From: Taeniopygia guttata
Taxonomy: Eukaryota > Chordata > Aves > Passeriformes > Estrildidae
Length of the DNA: 64,000 nucleotides
Reading direction: 5' to 3'
Assembly: GCF_048771995.1 (NCBI RefSeq)
Contig: NC_133026.1
Location: 99,411,501-99,475,500, forward strand
Positions 1 to 10,900 of the stretch are shown piece after piece. A program made the position numbers and the translations under genes. The notes beneath the pieces were generated by a model. That model was not told the DNA's origin. It saw only the letters and a list, made by a program, of their open reading frames with translations, and did not search any database. The first letter of the stretch is position 1; every line of letters starts with the position of its first letter.

Positions 1-568
1 AAACAACACCACAAAACATTACAAGGAAAAAATCACAATGAAACAGGAGTTAAATGCTATTCACAGTTATCTTCACTCTGTTGCTTTGAAAGCCCACTTT
101 ATACACTCATAAAGGTGAAATCATTAGACAACATTACTTAGCAATTCAAGATGATGTTCTCAGAGAGTAGAATGGGCTTTCTATAATAGACTGCATCTGC
201 AGCCTAGTATTTGCCAGAAGTTTAATAGCAGAGTCTGCATTCTTTGCAGTGCTTTTAATTATTGATTTAGTGATATTTCATTCAGGTTTTGGAAGATACA
301 GTACATAAGCTAAATGTAGAAGAATTCTAGTTTTTAAATAAACTTTTGTCCTGTCCCATGCATTAAAATGAATTCCTGTATGCCGAACCTTCAGCACAGA
401 CTAGTGCTAATGAATAGAAAGAAGAGTAACTGGATCAGCAGGACACAACACTGTGTCCACAGGGAAAGCCATTAAGTGCTTCTGGACAAACAGAAATTAA
501 AGCAGTTCAGCTTTGAATGGTTTTTCCCTTCCTCTTACAGACACAAAGCAAGTGTTTTAGTAACATAC
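1..568 (-). other. SEH1L intron 4 (part)
   Basis: Sequence left of SEH1L exon 4. I looked on the minus strand for the next exon, which should encode a peptide like SRAHSPMIAVGSDD, and did not find it. The stretch is AT-rich and apparently intronic, with no repeat recognised. Confidence 0.7.
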
Positions 569-3500
569 CTCGAAGGATTCCATGAAATACAACTGCAGCT
601 GAGCTTACAAGAGATTTCATGCTGCAGTGACCACTGGCTGAGATTCATCACATCTGGAGCTTCATAGATCCTTACAACTCCATCTGCTGAACAGGTTGCT
701 AACATAAGACCCATGTGCTTGGGAGCAAACTTCACATCTGTAACAGATGTTCTACTGTCTACTAGAGTGGTCCTCTTGACCTGCAAAGAAATTTCCATCA
801 AAAATTTATTCCCTAAGGAAGACTAATCAAACTCTGACAACACCATTTTATAGGATTGCTTACGTTTTCCACCAAAAAAATTCCCCCCCTCAGCTTTTCT
901 ATTGTCTGAAAGATGAGCAAGAACAGCCAGCGTTGTTTCAAATTACCTCTTGTCAAAGAAAAACCCAACTCTAACTCTACTAAGTGGGAATTCATGTCAG
1001 CAAGTTGTTTGCCAGGGAACATCTTTTAATAGCGACACAAACTGGCCTGAATGTAGCCACTTAACTGTTTTCCTCAAATGTTTTAAAAATACTTAATTTG
1101 TGTTGGAATGTGGCCACAAATGAACAAAACATAGCCAAAATCATAAACTTTATAGCTAGAGAAAAGAAGTCTCACCCAGTGACTCTGGCCTCGGAGTTTA
1201 TCATTTGATTCTCCCACTATTTCTTCCCATACAGCTGCTGTTCTATCAAACGAGCAGGAAGCCAGGACCTGCCCAAATTCAGGATGGGCCCATGTCACAC
1301 GCCACACTGATCCACTATGTGTCTGCAAGATAACATCAGAACACTGCAGAGAAGCAAACTTACTGTGTTAGGCCAAGGAACCATATACTTTCATGACTTT
1401 CTGAAGAAGAGAATCCTAGGAAGTACTAACACTGTTCCTCTGAAACCTGTGTTCTTTTATACAAAGTTACACAGCAGCTGTCACTGTTCTTTATTCCAAC
1501 CAGCACTGCAAAGTTGTTGCTCTTAGTGTTTAGAATGCAATTATTACACACGTATTTCAAGGCATTATTAATATATTAAGTTCCAAACTATGATTCTGCT
1601 TTGATGCAAAAAGTACAGTTTTGTTCTCAATCAAATTTCAGCCATTACCATGTTCACTTATAGCTTGCCTGTACTTTTCAAAAGCACTTGCAAAGCATTT
1701 TTAATCTTCTTTTTATTATGAAGTTCCTTTCTGCCTAGTCAACATTCCTGAGTTAGAGAAGGGGAATTCAAAAGCCTTCCTTGCATTGCCATTTGCAGGA
1801 ATTAATGCAATGTGGTCCTATTAAACTTAAGTTTAGGAGCAACTCAGAAGCTGAATGCACTAATTATCCTGATGAAGCAGAGCCTCTATATGACACAATT
1901 CTCAGAAAGGTTTTGGAGAACAAAAAGCAGAGGTCAGATGTTGTAACATTTAATAGCCAGACATCTTCCTTTTAATTTTTCCCCCCTTTTATTTTTTTAA
2001 GTGTTACTATATGTAAAAGGAAATACTGAATTAAAAATTAAGGTACTGTTTTCTACTCCTTGAACACCAGTCACCGATAATCTTTACTAATACTAACCTG
2101 CCAGCATAACTAGGTACTAACAAGAGCAGACTGCATGTTAGCGCCTGCTTTAAGTGAGAGGCACTAGTAATGTTTCATCAAGCAAAAAAAGAGTATTTTA
2201 CACAAGACATACAGAATCTACATCAAACCAAAAGCATTTCTGCTCTAAAATTCAGCATAAATGAAGCATTTTTCTCTAAAAACAAAGGAGAAATAATGAT
2301 TAGGTCTGTGTAAATTTTGTAAGTACAAACCTTCCAGCTGGCAGTGCAATGCCAATCTCCATTTTCACTTTTGTCCCAGACCTATTGAGAAATCAAAATA
2401 CAATAATACAATTTGTAAACAATCCGTACTGACTAGTACTTTAAAGACACAACCATTCATATATATATATATAAAACAAAAACATACACACACACCCCCA
2501 CTAAACATTTTTATCCAGGACACTGTATCTGGTTCAGTACAAAATTGCACTTTACTCCACCATGAAGCTATCCCTATTACAAGTAGGGAGAAGAGGTACT
2601 GCCTGCAAAACCCACTATTATATCTCTTTTTGAACAGTAAATTATATAGAAGAGAAATTATTAAAATTCCCAATAGTTTTTTCCCAGAGTACACCATTCA
2701 GTTTAATTATAGAGCCCCCAATTTCCTCACATGCTCAGCTCTGGTTGCTAAAAACCAAACGCAGCTCCCAGCACTCATCCCAAAAGCAGAGTAGGACAGT
2801 AAAATATACATCAGGGTAGTGGGGGAACAGATCTTATTTCTTTTCATGAGATTTCTGCCTTGATTTTTAACCACATGCAAGTCACTGAACCTTCCCTTCT
2901 CTTGATTTCCCATACACCTTTATACTTAGGAGTTTTTTACTGAAAAATTATGTAGAAAGTCATGAACATAACCAAATAAAAGACACCACCTGACACTTAC
3001 TCCTATTTGTCACTCATTCACGCTAAGGCTGTACTGAAAGTCACCTCAAGCCTACCACTCTGGCTCTCTAACACAACCTGGGTCATGTTGTCCCTCTGGT
3101 TGGAGGAAAACTTCTGAACAGTCTCATAAAAGATTCAGTTATGACTGGAAAGTAACATTACACTGCTAAAGAACAGTTTCTGTGTTCATCCTACCTCCTG
3201 GCATCTGGCATCTTTTTTAAGAACTGCACACCCTAGGTAGTCAGTCCAAATCAAAGATCCCCATGGCTTTGGCTTACTTTCCGGGGGGGACCATCTTGTC
3301 ATTATTTGTTATTTGCTTTTTAGTCTGTGGTCAGGAAGAAGGGGCTGCTTCCTTGTTTTTAAGCCTAATCTACATATAACACAGCTTTCTACAAAAAAAA
3401 AAAAAATCACTTTCTCAATCATTTATCTGGATTTAATAACAAACATGTCTGCTCTCTGCAAAATAAATTTCTTAAATCTATCCACGCGACTCCCGAATAT

Positions 3501-4185
3501 TGGCCCATCTTCTCACTATACACAAAAAAAAGGAAAAAAACAATCACATTTTCGTTTAAGTAAGTATAAAACGCTATTTTATTTAGTCTAAAGGACCGTA
3601 AAAATTAAGACTTCTAGTGTTCTACAGTTTCCCCAGTCGGCCAGGGAACACACGGAACACTCCGGCTTGTTGCTTGCCGGCACTTCACTTTCTTCCCATA
3701 ATAAATACAGATTACTGGCACTACATTACGCAACAATGGGTTTTTTTGGTAAGCATTCTTTAATAAACACGGATTTTCAGCTGAATAAACTCAACAAGCG
3801 GCACGGCTGCAGGCACAGCAGTCGGGAATGTTTTCCCTGCCGCAGCACTGGGTCGGAAGCGGGGCTCCCGTGTTTACACGCGTTAGCGTACACACGAGCA
3901 CAACGGGTACCGCGTGCTAAAGCCTCCCGCCCCCACGGCCCGACACCGCACCGGGACCTCCCGCGGACCGAGCCCCGGCTGCGCCCGAGCCCGGCCCCAC
4001 CCGCAGCCCGGTAGGCCGCGCACGCCCCGTGCCGCGACACAGCTCGGCACCAGGCCCGGAGGCTCCCCGCTCACCTTGACGCTCTGGTCGCTGGAGCAGG
4101 TGGCCATGCGGCGCCCGTGGAAGTCGAAGGACACATCGTGGATGAGGTCGCGGTGATCCGCGGCGATGCTGCGCGCCACGAACAT
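569..4185 (-). CDS. SEH1L: SEH1L, nucleoporin Seh1 (5' part, coding exons 1-4)
   Basis: WD40 beta-propeller protein of the Nup107-160 nuclear pore subcomplex and of GATOR2, the activator arm of amino-acid signalling to mTORC1 (family knowledge). Four coding exons are visible on the minus strand: 4075-4185 (starts [20 protein letters not shown]), 2331-2381 ([17 protein letters not shown]), 1176-1322 ([20 protein letters not shown] onward) and 569-780 ([20 protein letters not shown], ending [10 protein letters not shown]). All have GT donors and AG acceptors and join in phase, giving 173 residues plus two bases of the next codon. This is about half of the roughly 360-residue protein and covers the first propeller blades, with the repeated pattern of a Trp or Arg-Ile after a Ser/Asp turn. 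The ATG at 4183-4185 lies in a CpG island and the peptide is nearly identical to human from residue 1. Exon 5 and later exons are not in 1-568, so the gene continues off the left edge. Similarity to human is from memory. Confidence 0.97.
781..4074 (-). other. SEH1L introns 1-3
   Basis: Intron 3 is 781-1175, intron 2 is 1323-2330 and intron 1 is 2382-4074. They are AT-rich apart from the right end of intron 1, which is part of the promoter CpG island. A short (AT)n run lies at 2459-2473 next to a short CA-rich run. No other gene, RNA or clear transposon was recognised. The open frames here (for example 110 codons at 2365-2697) have no recognisable product. Confidence 0.75.
2459..2473. repeat. 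(AT)n microsatellite
   Basis: A short AT run in SEH1L intron 1, followed closely by a CA-rich run. Confidence 0.85.
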
Positions 4186-4780
4186 CCCGCCGCGGCCGCC
4201 ACGCGCGCGCGCCCCTCACGCGGCGGGGCGGGGCGGGGCGGGGCTGCGGCCGCGCGCGCAGCCGCCAGAGCCCCTCGCGTGCGCAGGAGGCTGCTCCGCG
4301 CGTGCGCGCTCCTTCCCACCGCCGGGAAGGGCGGGGAAGGGCGGGGAGCCGAGCCTCCCGCTGAGGGTCGGGGCGGTGCGGGAAATTACCCTCTGCCGTG
4401 CCTGACTGCGACTTGTACCCTCGCGGAGCGACAGGAGAGAAGATGTAACCTCAAGCTGCCTAAACCGGGGGAGGTTTAGGTTGGACATTAGGAGGAATTT
4501 CTTCTCGGGAAAGATGGTTAGATGTTCAAGTGGGCTGGCCATAGGGATGGTGGAGTCACCGTCCCTGGAGGTGTTTAAGGAAGGACTGGACGTGACACTT
4601 GGTGACGTGGTGATGTTCGATCTCGATGATCCCGGAGGTCTTTTCCGACCGAACGGGTTCTGGGATTCTGTGGGCTGCTGTGCCCGCGGCGCGGTGTTCG
4701 CGGCGCCCTTGGAGCGCGCCGAAATCGCGCTCCATAGCGGGTCCGAAAAGCTGCGGAGGTCGCTGTGGTAGTGCAGATCA
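3840..4780 (-). promoter_or_regulatory. CpG-island promoter of SEH1L
   Basis: GC- and CpG-rich block over SEH1L exon 1. Just upstream of the ATG on the minus strand lies a tandem GGGGC array at about 4221-4245 (several overlapping GC boxes, the SP1/KLF type) next to an alternating CG run at 4201-4213. Further GGGCGGGGA boxes lie around 4327-4350, and NRF1-like GCGTGCGC words around 4276-4302. There is no TATA box at a sensible distance, as expected for a housekeeping promoter. The upstream third (about 4430-4676) is a CR1 copy. The transcription start cannot be fixed from sequence. Confidence 0.8.
4430..4676 (+). mobile_element. CR1 LINE 3' end, 5'-truncated, inside the SEH1L promoter island
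   Basis: Matches the CR1 3' region: CCTCAAGCTGCC, GAGGTTTAGGTTGGACATTA, GGAGTCACCGTCCCTGGAGG, TGTTTAAGGAAGGACTGGA and GATGATCCCGGAGGTCTTTT, ending with CR1-type TTCTGGGATTCTGTG. It is about 245 bp, in plus orientation and so antisense to SEH1L. It starts about 245 bp upstream of the SEH1L ATG and keeps several CpGs. Confidence 0.9.
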
Positions 4781-4969
4781 ACCAACAAACACTCAGCGCG
4801 GCGCTGTACTGCATTTGCTCCCTGTGATGTACTGCATTTGCTTCGTTAATGATTTACTGTATTAATGAGCCCTGTCCGATGAGCCTTGCGGTGCGAAAGA
4901 ATGTGTCTCGGGGAAAGATTTGGGAGGATGAAGTGCATGACCGACAGCGCAGGCAGGGGAGGAATCCGC

Positions 4970-5388
4970 GGACAGGTTGAGAAACTCCTATGAGGAAAGA
5001 CTAAGAAAATTAAGGTTGTTCAGTTTGGGAAAGAGATGGCTTAGGGGTGACCTAACTGTGGCCTTCTAGTACCTGAATGGGAGCCTACAAGAAAGAGAGA
5101 CATTTTTCACAAGGGTAAGTAGTAACAAAACAGGAGGGAATGGCTTCAAACTCAGAATAGGTTCAGATTAGATATTAGGAATAAATTCTTTACTGTGAGG
5201 GTGGTAAAGCACCGGAACAGGTTGCCCAGGGAAGCTGTAGATTCCCCATCCCTGGAAATGTTCAAGACCAGGCTGGATGGGGCATTGGGCAAGCGGGTCT
5301 AGGAAACATGTCCCTGTCTGTGGCAGGGGCATTGGAAGTAGATGGTCTTTAAGGTCCTTTCCAACCCAAGCTATCCAATGATTCAAAG
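4970..5388 (+). mobile_element. CR1 LINE fragment, 5'-truncated
   Basis: About 415 bp of CR1 3' region: GAAAGACTAAGAAAATTAAG, GGCTTAGGGGTGACCTAAC, AGGTTGCCCAGGGAAGCTGT, CCATCCCTGGAAATGTTCAA, GACCAGGCTGGATGGGGC and TAAGGTCCTTTCCAACCCAA, with the tail near 5388. It is a different CR1 subfamily from the copy at 4430, judging from the 'aggctggatggggc' block. Confidence 0.92.
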
Positions 5389-7290
5389 TGAGAAGCAATG
5401 TGTGTTGGAAAAGATCCAGACTATGAAGTAGAAGAAGCAGAATAGAGCCTGGCATGCGGTAGAAAACACATCACGAGTGACTGAGCTCTGGGCGGGAGCT
5501 ATAGACCAGTAATGACTGGTCTGTAGTCAGAGGGCTGTGCAAAATAAATGAACCACAGCAGATGGAGACTCTTGAGGGCTCAATAGTTTCACCCATGACC
5601 TACAGCCTTTCAAGGAGCTCCTCACTAGAAGAAGCACTTTCTTCCAGTTTGTGTCCTGCAGTGTCCTCTCACAAACTGGGTCATGCAGCTCACATGCCAA
5701 TACCTTTTAAATACCATTCGTTTGCTCTATCACTGAGCACAAGACTGTGACAGCATCTTGTTTTTAAGGAATGTTTCATCTGCAAGCTGTGTTATTTACT
5801 GACTATTCTGAAGATGACTACAACAGTGGACAAATATTAGCAAAGAGAAAATAATTCATGCACTGTATTCCAAACAGCAATAATGCAGTCAGTAGATTGA
5901 AAAAAATTATTATTGTGGCAATAAACACAAAAAGCAAATACCTTTGTATTTAACTGGTTTATATTTCAGGACCAAAACAGTACTGAAGTCATCAGAACAC
6001 TTCCAATGCCTTAAAGCTATGCTCCAGTTTTCCAATCATATAGTAAGTGGAAAAAGGAAAGGCTGAAACTCCCTGATACCAGATATATTCAAATTCTCTG
6101 GATTCAAGTCAGATTCAGACCTTTTCTAGAAGACTTTGGTAACTGCAGCTTTAACAGAAAATTTGTTTTGACCTTTTCAAAAAGACTATTGCTACTCACT
6201 ACCTCATTTAAATTTTCAAGTTCATAGCAATGAGAAGTCAATTTCTGTTCATTCAGTGAATACAATTTGTTCAGAGATGTCCAAATTCTTCACAGAATTA
6301 TAAAGAAACTGTTACGTGCTTGTGAAATAAACCTGACAGTTTGGTATTTAATGTATTTAGTTTTACAAACTGCAAACTACATTCAGTAGGGACTGATGGA
6401 GGTGGTGTTATCACATGCCAGAGGGATCCTTTCACTCTTTCTGCATAACCTGCATGTAAAATATGCAAGTGTTTAGCACCCTAATGCGGGAGTTTCATTG
6501 GTAGGCCTTATATGAAGAGTAGATATGGTGGTACCCAAATGTGATAAGGAATTATAATAGATAGAGAATAATAAATTAAGATAAATTACAATAAATTTGG
6601 ACTTAGAGGTACACCATGGCTTTAAAATGCTAGAACTCAATTATTTTAGTAATACTTGGTAAGGAAAACTTAACATGTTGAAAAATATATTCTTGCCCAA
6701 GTACAGCAAATATGATAAAAAATGCTTTCAGTTACAGAGGGTCAAAAATGTGGACGAATTTGGAAGGAAAATCACCATCTGGTTTTACATTATTGTCCAA
6801 GCTGGCCAGTGATAGTTTTAAAATTATATTTTTAAAATACTGCAGAACTAAATCTCAACGGATAACAACAGCTGGTGCTGAAAAGAGGAACTTGTAAGAA
6901 AATTGTCAAGAAAATTTAGCTATGTAAGCTTTACCTGTGGATAAATTTTGTTGGCATTTATAAATAAGAGAAAACTTGTAAAGCATTTAAAAAAATGAGA
7001 AGTCAATGAAAGGAAGAGGTTAATACTTTCTCATTTCTGAAGATGAGCTGGTATTACACAATTCCTCTCCTAGAGGGAACCTCATTCTGGGCTCTAGGGC
7101 TATAGTACAAATACCCTTTTTTTTTTTCCCTGCAATCACATGTAATCACTTTGGAAGCTGAAATTTCAGTATTTTCTAAACAATGGCTAAATTTTAAGTA
7201 ATGCAATAGAAGAAGCAAGCAAATGTGTTTGTGACTGTTTCAGTGCTGTAATTAGAGAGGTAGTAAATTTTTCATGCTATTCTCATAAGT

Positions 7291-7322
7291 AAAACAAACA
7301 AACAAACAAACAAACAAATAAA
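7291..7322. repeat. (AAAC)n microsatellite
   Basis: About seven uninterrupted AAAC units. It may be the decayed tail of a retroelement, but nothing recognisable precedes it. Confidence 0.9.
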
Positions 7323-7382
7323 GGCAAAGATCCCCAAAACAAATAGTAGTAATGCATGTATTTAGATTGCTAAGGAGAAAGA

Positions 7383-7398
7383 TTTTTTTTTTTTTTTT
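7383..7398. repeat. T16 homopolymer
   Basis: Sixteen consecutive T in AT-rich intergenic DNA. Confidence 0.9.
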
Positions 7399-7962
7399 AA
7401 ATCTTTCAGCATAATTGAGACGTGTACTTTGAAACTTCAGTTATTGCTTCATTCAAGCAGCTGGAGCGACAGTGCCTAATAAAAACATCAAAGCTGACTT
7501 ATAAATTCTTTAGTCTGTGACAGTGTATCTGAACGGTCGATTTTTTTAGTAATTTGGGGAAATGTCTTTTACTGTAAACCACTGACTATGTTTATAAAAA
7601 ACTGCATTTTTTTCAGAACAATTGTTTCCTGTCAGTGATTCAGCTGTTGAAACCAAATTCTTTTGCAATTTTCGTAATGTAATGGTTTTGTTGAGATTTG
7701 AATATGTTTCTACTAGTGAATGAATATCTTTCACCTGCTCAAATCAGCCAATAATAACAGTATAGTTGCAGCAGGGCAAAACTGTCAGATTCACAAATAA
7801 TTAGCCTCAATAATTTTCATTTGAACAATATATAAATAGGTAATGGTATTGCAAAGGCACATTTTGACCTAAAATATTTGTTTTCTCTGACAAGACACAA
7901 AAATTGTACACTACAATTCAAGATAAGGCTTTATTTCTAACATTTTAGTTTGGTTGGTAAGC

Positions 7963-7980
7963 AAAAAAAAAAAAAAAAAA
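7963..7980. repeat. A18 homopolymer
   Basis: Eighteen consecutive A. No retrocopy was recognised upstream. Confidence 0.9.
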
Positions 7981-10900
7981 GAAAACCAAACCCAAACAAC
8001 CATTTTTTTTTAAATAAATATACACATACACAAATATTTGTTCATTTTTAAATATAACCAGCCCCTGACCTCATTCTCTAGATTCAAAGCAAGTTATGTC
8101 AGTTTAGATTTATTTAGAAACTGGGTCCAAAATCACCACTTACTTTAAAAAACCCAGGAAATGTGGGTGATTGTCATCCCAGAACCTTAGTTTACTGGGG
8201 TGTCTGGTTTTAATCAGTACGAGGAATGAGATAAATACATTTACCTAAAGTAGCCAAATGTATCAGATGTTTTCAGTTAGTAGAAAGACTGACACAGAAT
8301 GCAGATTCAATAGAGGAAACACTTCATAGTGAAACATCAGAATCAGCAAAGGGATGAGGGGACAAGATACAGCCTTTGTTAAGGCAAGCAGTCATTAAAT
8401 AGACAGCCAATTAGGATGGAAAGCATCCAGTCTAATGAAGAGGCACTCACATTTTCTGGGGAAGTGAAACAACATTTGATTAAATTCTTTTAAATGGCCA
8501 GAGTATCTCTCGCATTAAAAGTAAAACAGTATTTGTTGATCTCTCTGGACCTCTTCAGGAAGATTTCAAATGTTATCAAAAATTGGCTGTAAAAGCTAAC
8601 ATGCTACATCAAAAGAGGGTTCTTCCAATGATGTAACATGAACACAAGTTATCTTGGACCACAGAAGCCTTGACATCTGGGGTAGTATGGTAAATCAGAT
8701 GGAAAAACAGTATGTGAGCATTTTCCTTTTGCTTCCTCACCCAGGTCTAACATAAATCTTTCTTATGAATAAATACTTCAATTTCCTTTTATCTTAATCT
8801 AGGCGAAATTAATAACAAATTGAATACTACTGCCTAGTGAGACATTCCCCTTTGAATGATCTAACAAATCCAGAGAGCAAGACACTTAGTGCTGGAAAGT
8901 TGCAGCAGTTCCCTGCTGCATTTCCAGAGTATCCAGAGGGTTGTAAAGTTGGTGCACAAAGGGACAGTCCCCACTGCACAGCAGTGGTTGGCAGCTACCA
9001 TTGCCAGGTCAGAGGGGCACAAGCATCTGCTACTGATGGTAACTAGAAAACTTCCTGCCACATAGCAAGATAATGGGAAGCATGCTGGAACTCGGGGAAA
9101 CCACAGGGAGTTTGCAGGTTCCAGTTAGCTGAGGCATGAATCAGGATTCAGCTACCAGCTAACCTTGAAGACTTCCTCTTATAGTGGAATAGTAAGGAAA
9201 GACACTCTGTTTGTGGTGATGGTGTGCATGATGTGGAAAAGTATTTTAACATTATTATTTGCATATTATGTGCAGAGGAAGATCACAAAACTATGACAAT
9301 TCTGGTACATAATTCTTAACATTTTGATTAGATATTATACCTTGATTAAATTAAATTGAACCACAGCACAGAAGAAGAAGTAAAAGCATCTATAATAAGG
9401 TTAATTTTTCACTTTTGACACAGTAGGCCAATTTTGTTCTCAATTTGACTTTCTAAAACCACATAACTTAATTTATTTCTGCTGGAAGTCCAGTGTAAGT
9501 GTATTAGCATTGGTAGAGATATTCTCATTCAAAATTACTTTAACTGGCATTGCTTTGAATTAAAAAAAAAAAATACAGTTAGTACTTTCCTTTTCTCCCT
9601 TTTGACTACCTTCTTCAAGTAAAAGATGCTTTTGCTTCTAGAGAGAGGTCTTATAAAATGCAAAGGCTTACCAAAATGAAAGTAAATAATGAACTGTACT
9701 CAATAAGAATGTTTGTATCAGCATGGGATAGAAGGTGAGGAAGCCTGCTTGAAATGGCTACCATGGTTACATGTTTCAGTCATGTCTGCACTAGAAGCCA
9801 GTCTGTTACAGGCAGTCATGGATTATCATGCCAACAGCAAACAGCTTTCAGCAGAGTTAAAGGTTCCATTCCTGACAACTTTTAAAAATATTATTTTTGG
9901 CAAGGAAGACCTGCCTGACCCTGTGAAATCCACACTGGTTTTTGTACCATTTTTTCCTTAACTTAAAAACTGGATTCACAACAACTAATAATATTTCACA
10001 GAGTAAAATGATAGCTATTATTATATGTTCTGGATTAAGGCAAGGTAGAAATACAAAACAGGTGTTATAGAACAATCAGATTTGGGGAAAAAAATCTGGT
10101 AAACCAAAACATTTAGGAGTTTGCTTATCTTCGAGAAAAAGTTTGAAAATGTTAGCAAGTGGTCTTGTATGTGTAACAAAAGTGTCATACAAACTGGAAA
10201 TCTAAAGGTGGATGTTTCAGAGGAAAGCACTGCATAATCACAGCAGTGTGTGAAAGATGTGGGTTGAATTCCTGTTCAGAAAAAAAGAATACCAGCAATT
10301 ACTGATATGAAGAGTAAGACAAATTAAGGGGATCACTTACGAGGCATGACTGGCCTATCATGGCAAGAAATTAATAGCAAAATATTATTCTGTGGGTAAA
10401 GTACCCAAGCCTTTATGTGAGTAACTTGAAAGTAAAACAGGCACTTAAAGCAGAATAGTATGTATCACCCTGCTTTGTTGCTGCTGCAGAGTTCCACTTT
10501 AAACCTGTTACTTGCTAGGAACTCAATAGAATGTCCCAAAATGAATTTAAAACTTACTTTTTTATCTAAATAAAAAGGACTATTAGAAAAATGCAAGAAA
10601 AAAAGATAAGCTCCAACTCTATAAAATTATGTTTTACCACTTAATGTAAAACAAATTACAGGAAGACAAAGTAAGCAACATAATTATTAGAAATTATGGT
10701 CAAGGAAAGCAGTCATGATCAAGTATAGCTGTGGCAGCACACGAAGTTGAGTAAAGGAGAAACAGAAGTGGTGTTATATGTAAGTAAGTGGCTTATGGAT
10801 GGGAAACTATTCTGAGTCATATGAATGTGCAAAGAAATGTAAGGGAAAATTGGAACGACAAGTTGACAAGCAACATAACTGACAGCTAGGAAGGGAATAC

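Noticed and set aside
1-568. SEH1L exon 5
   Set aside because: Looked for on the minus strand; no sequence encoding the expected peptide was found, so the exon is off the window.
4216-4788. 190-codon frame on the minus strand upstream of SEH1L
   Set aside because: It runs through the CpG island and translates a CR1 copy; stop codons are rare there because of GC content. No family resemblance.
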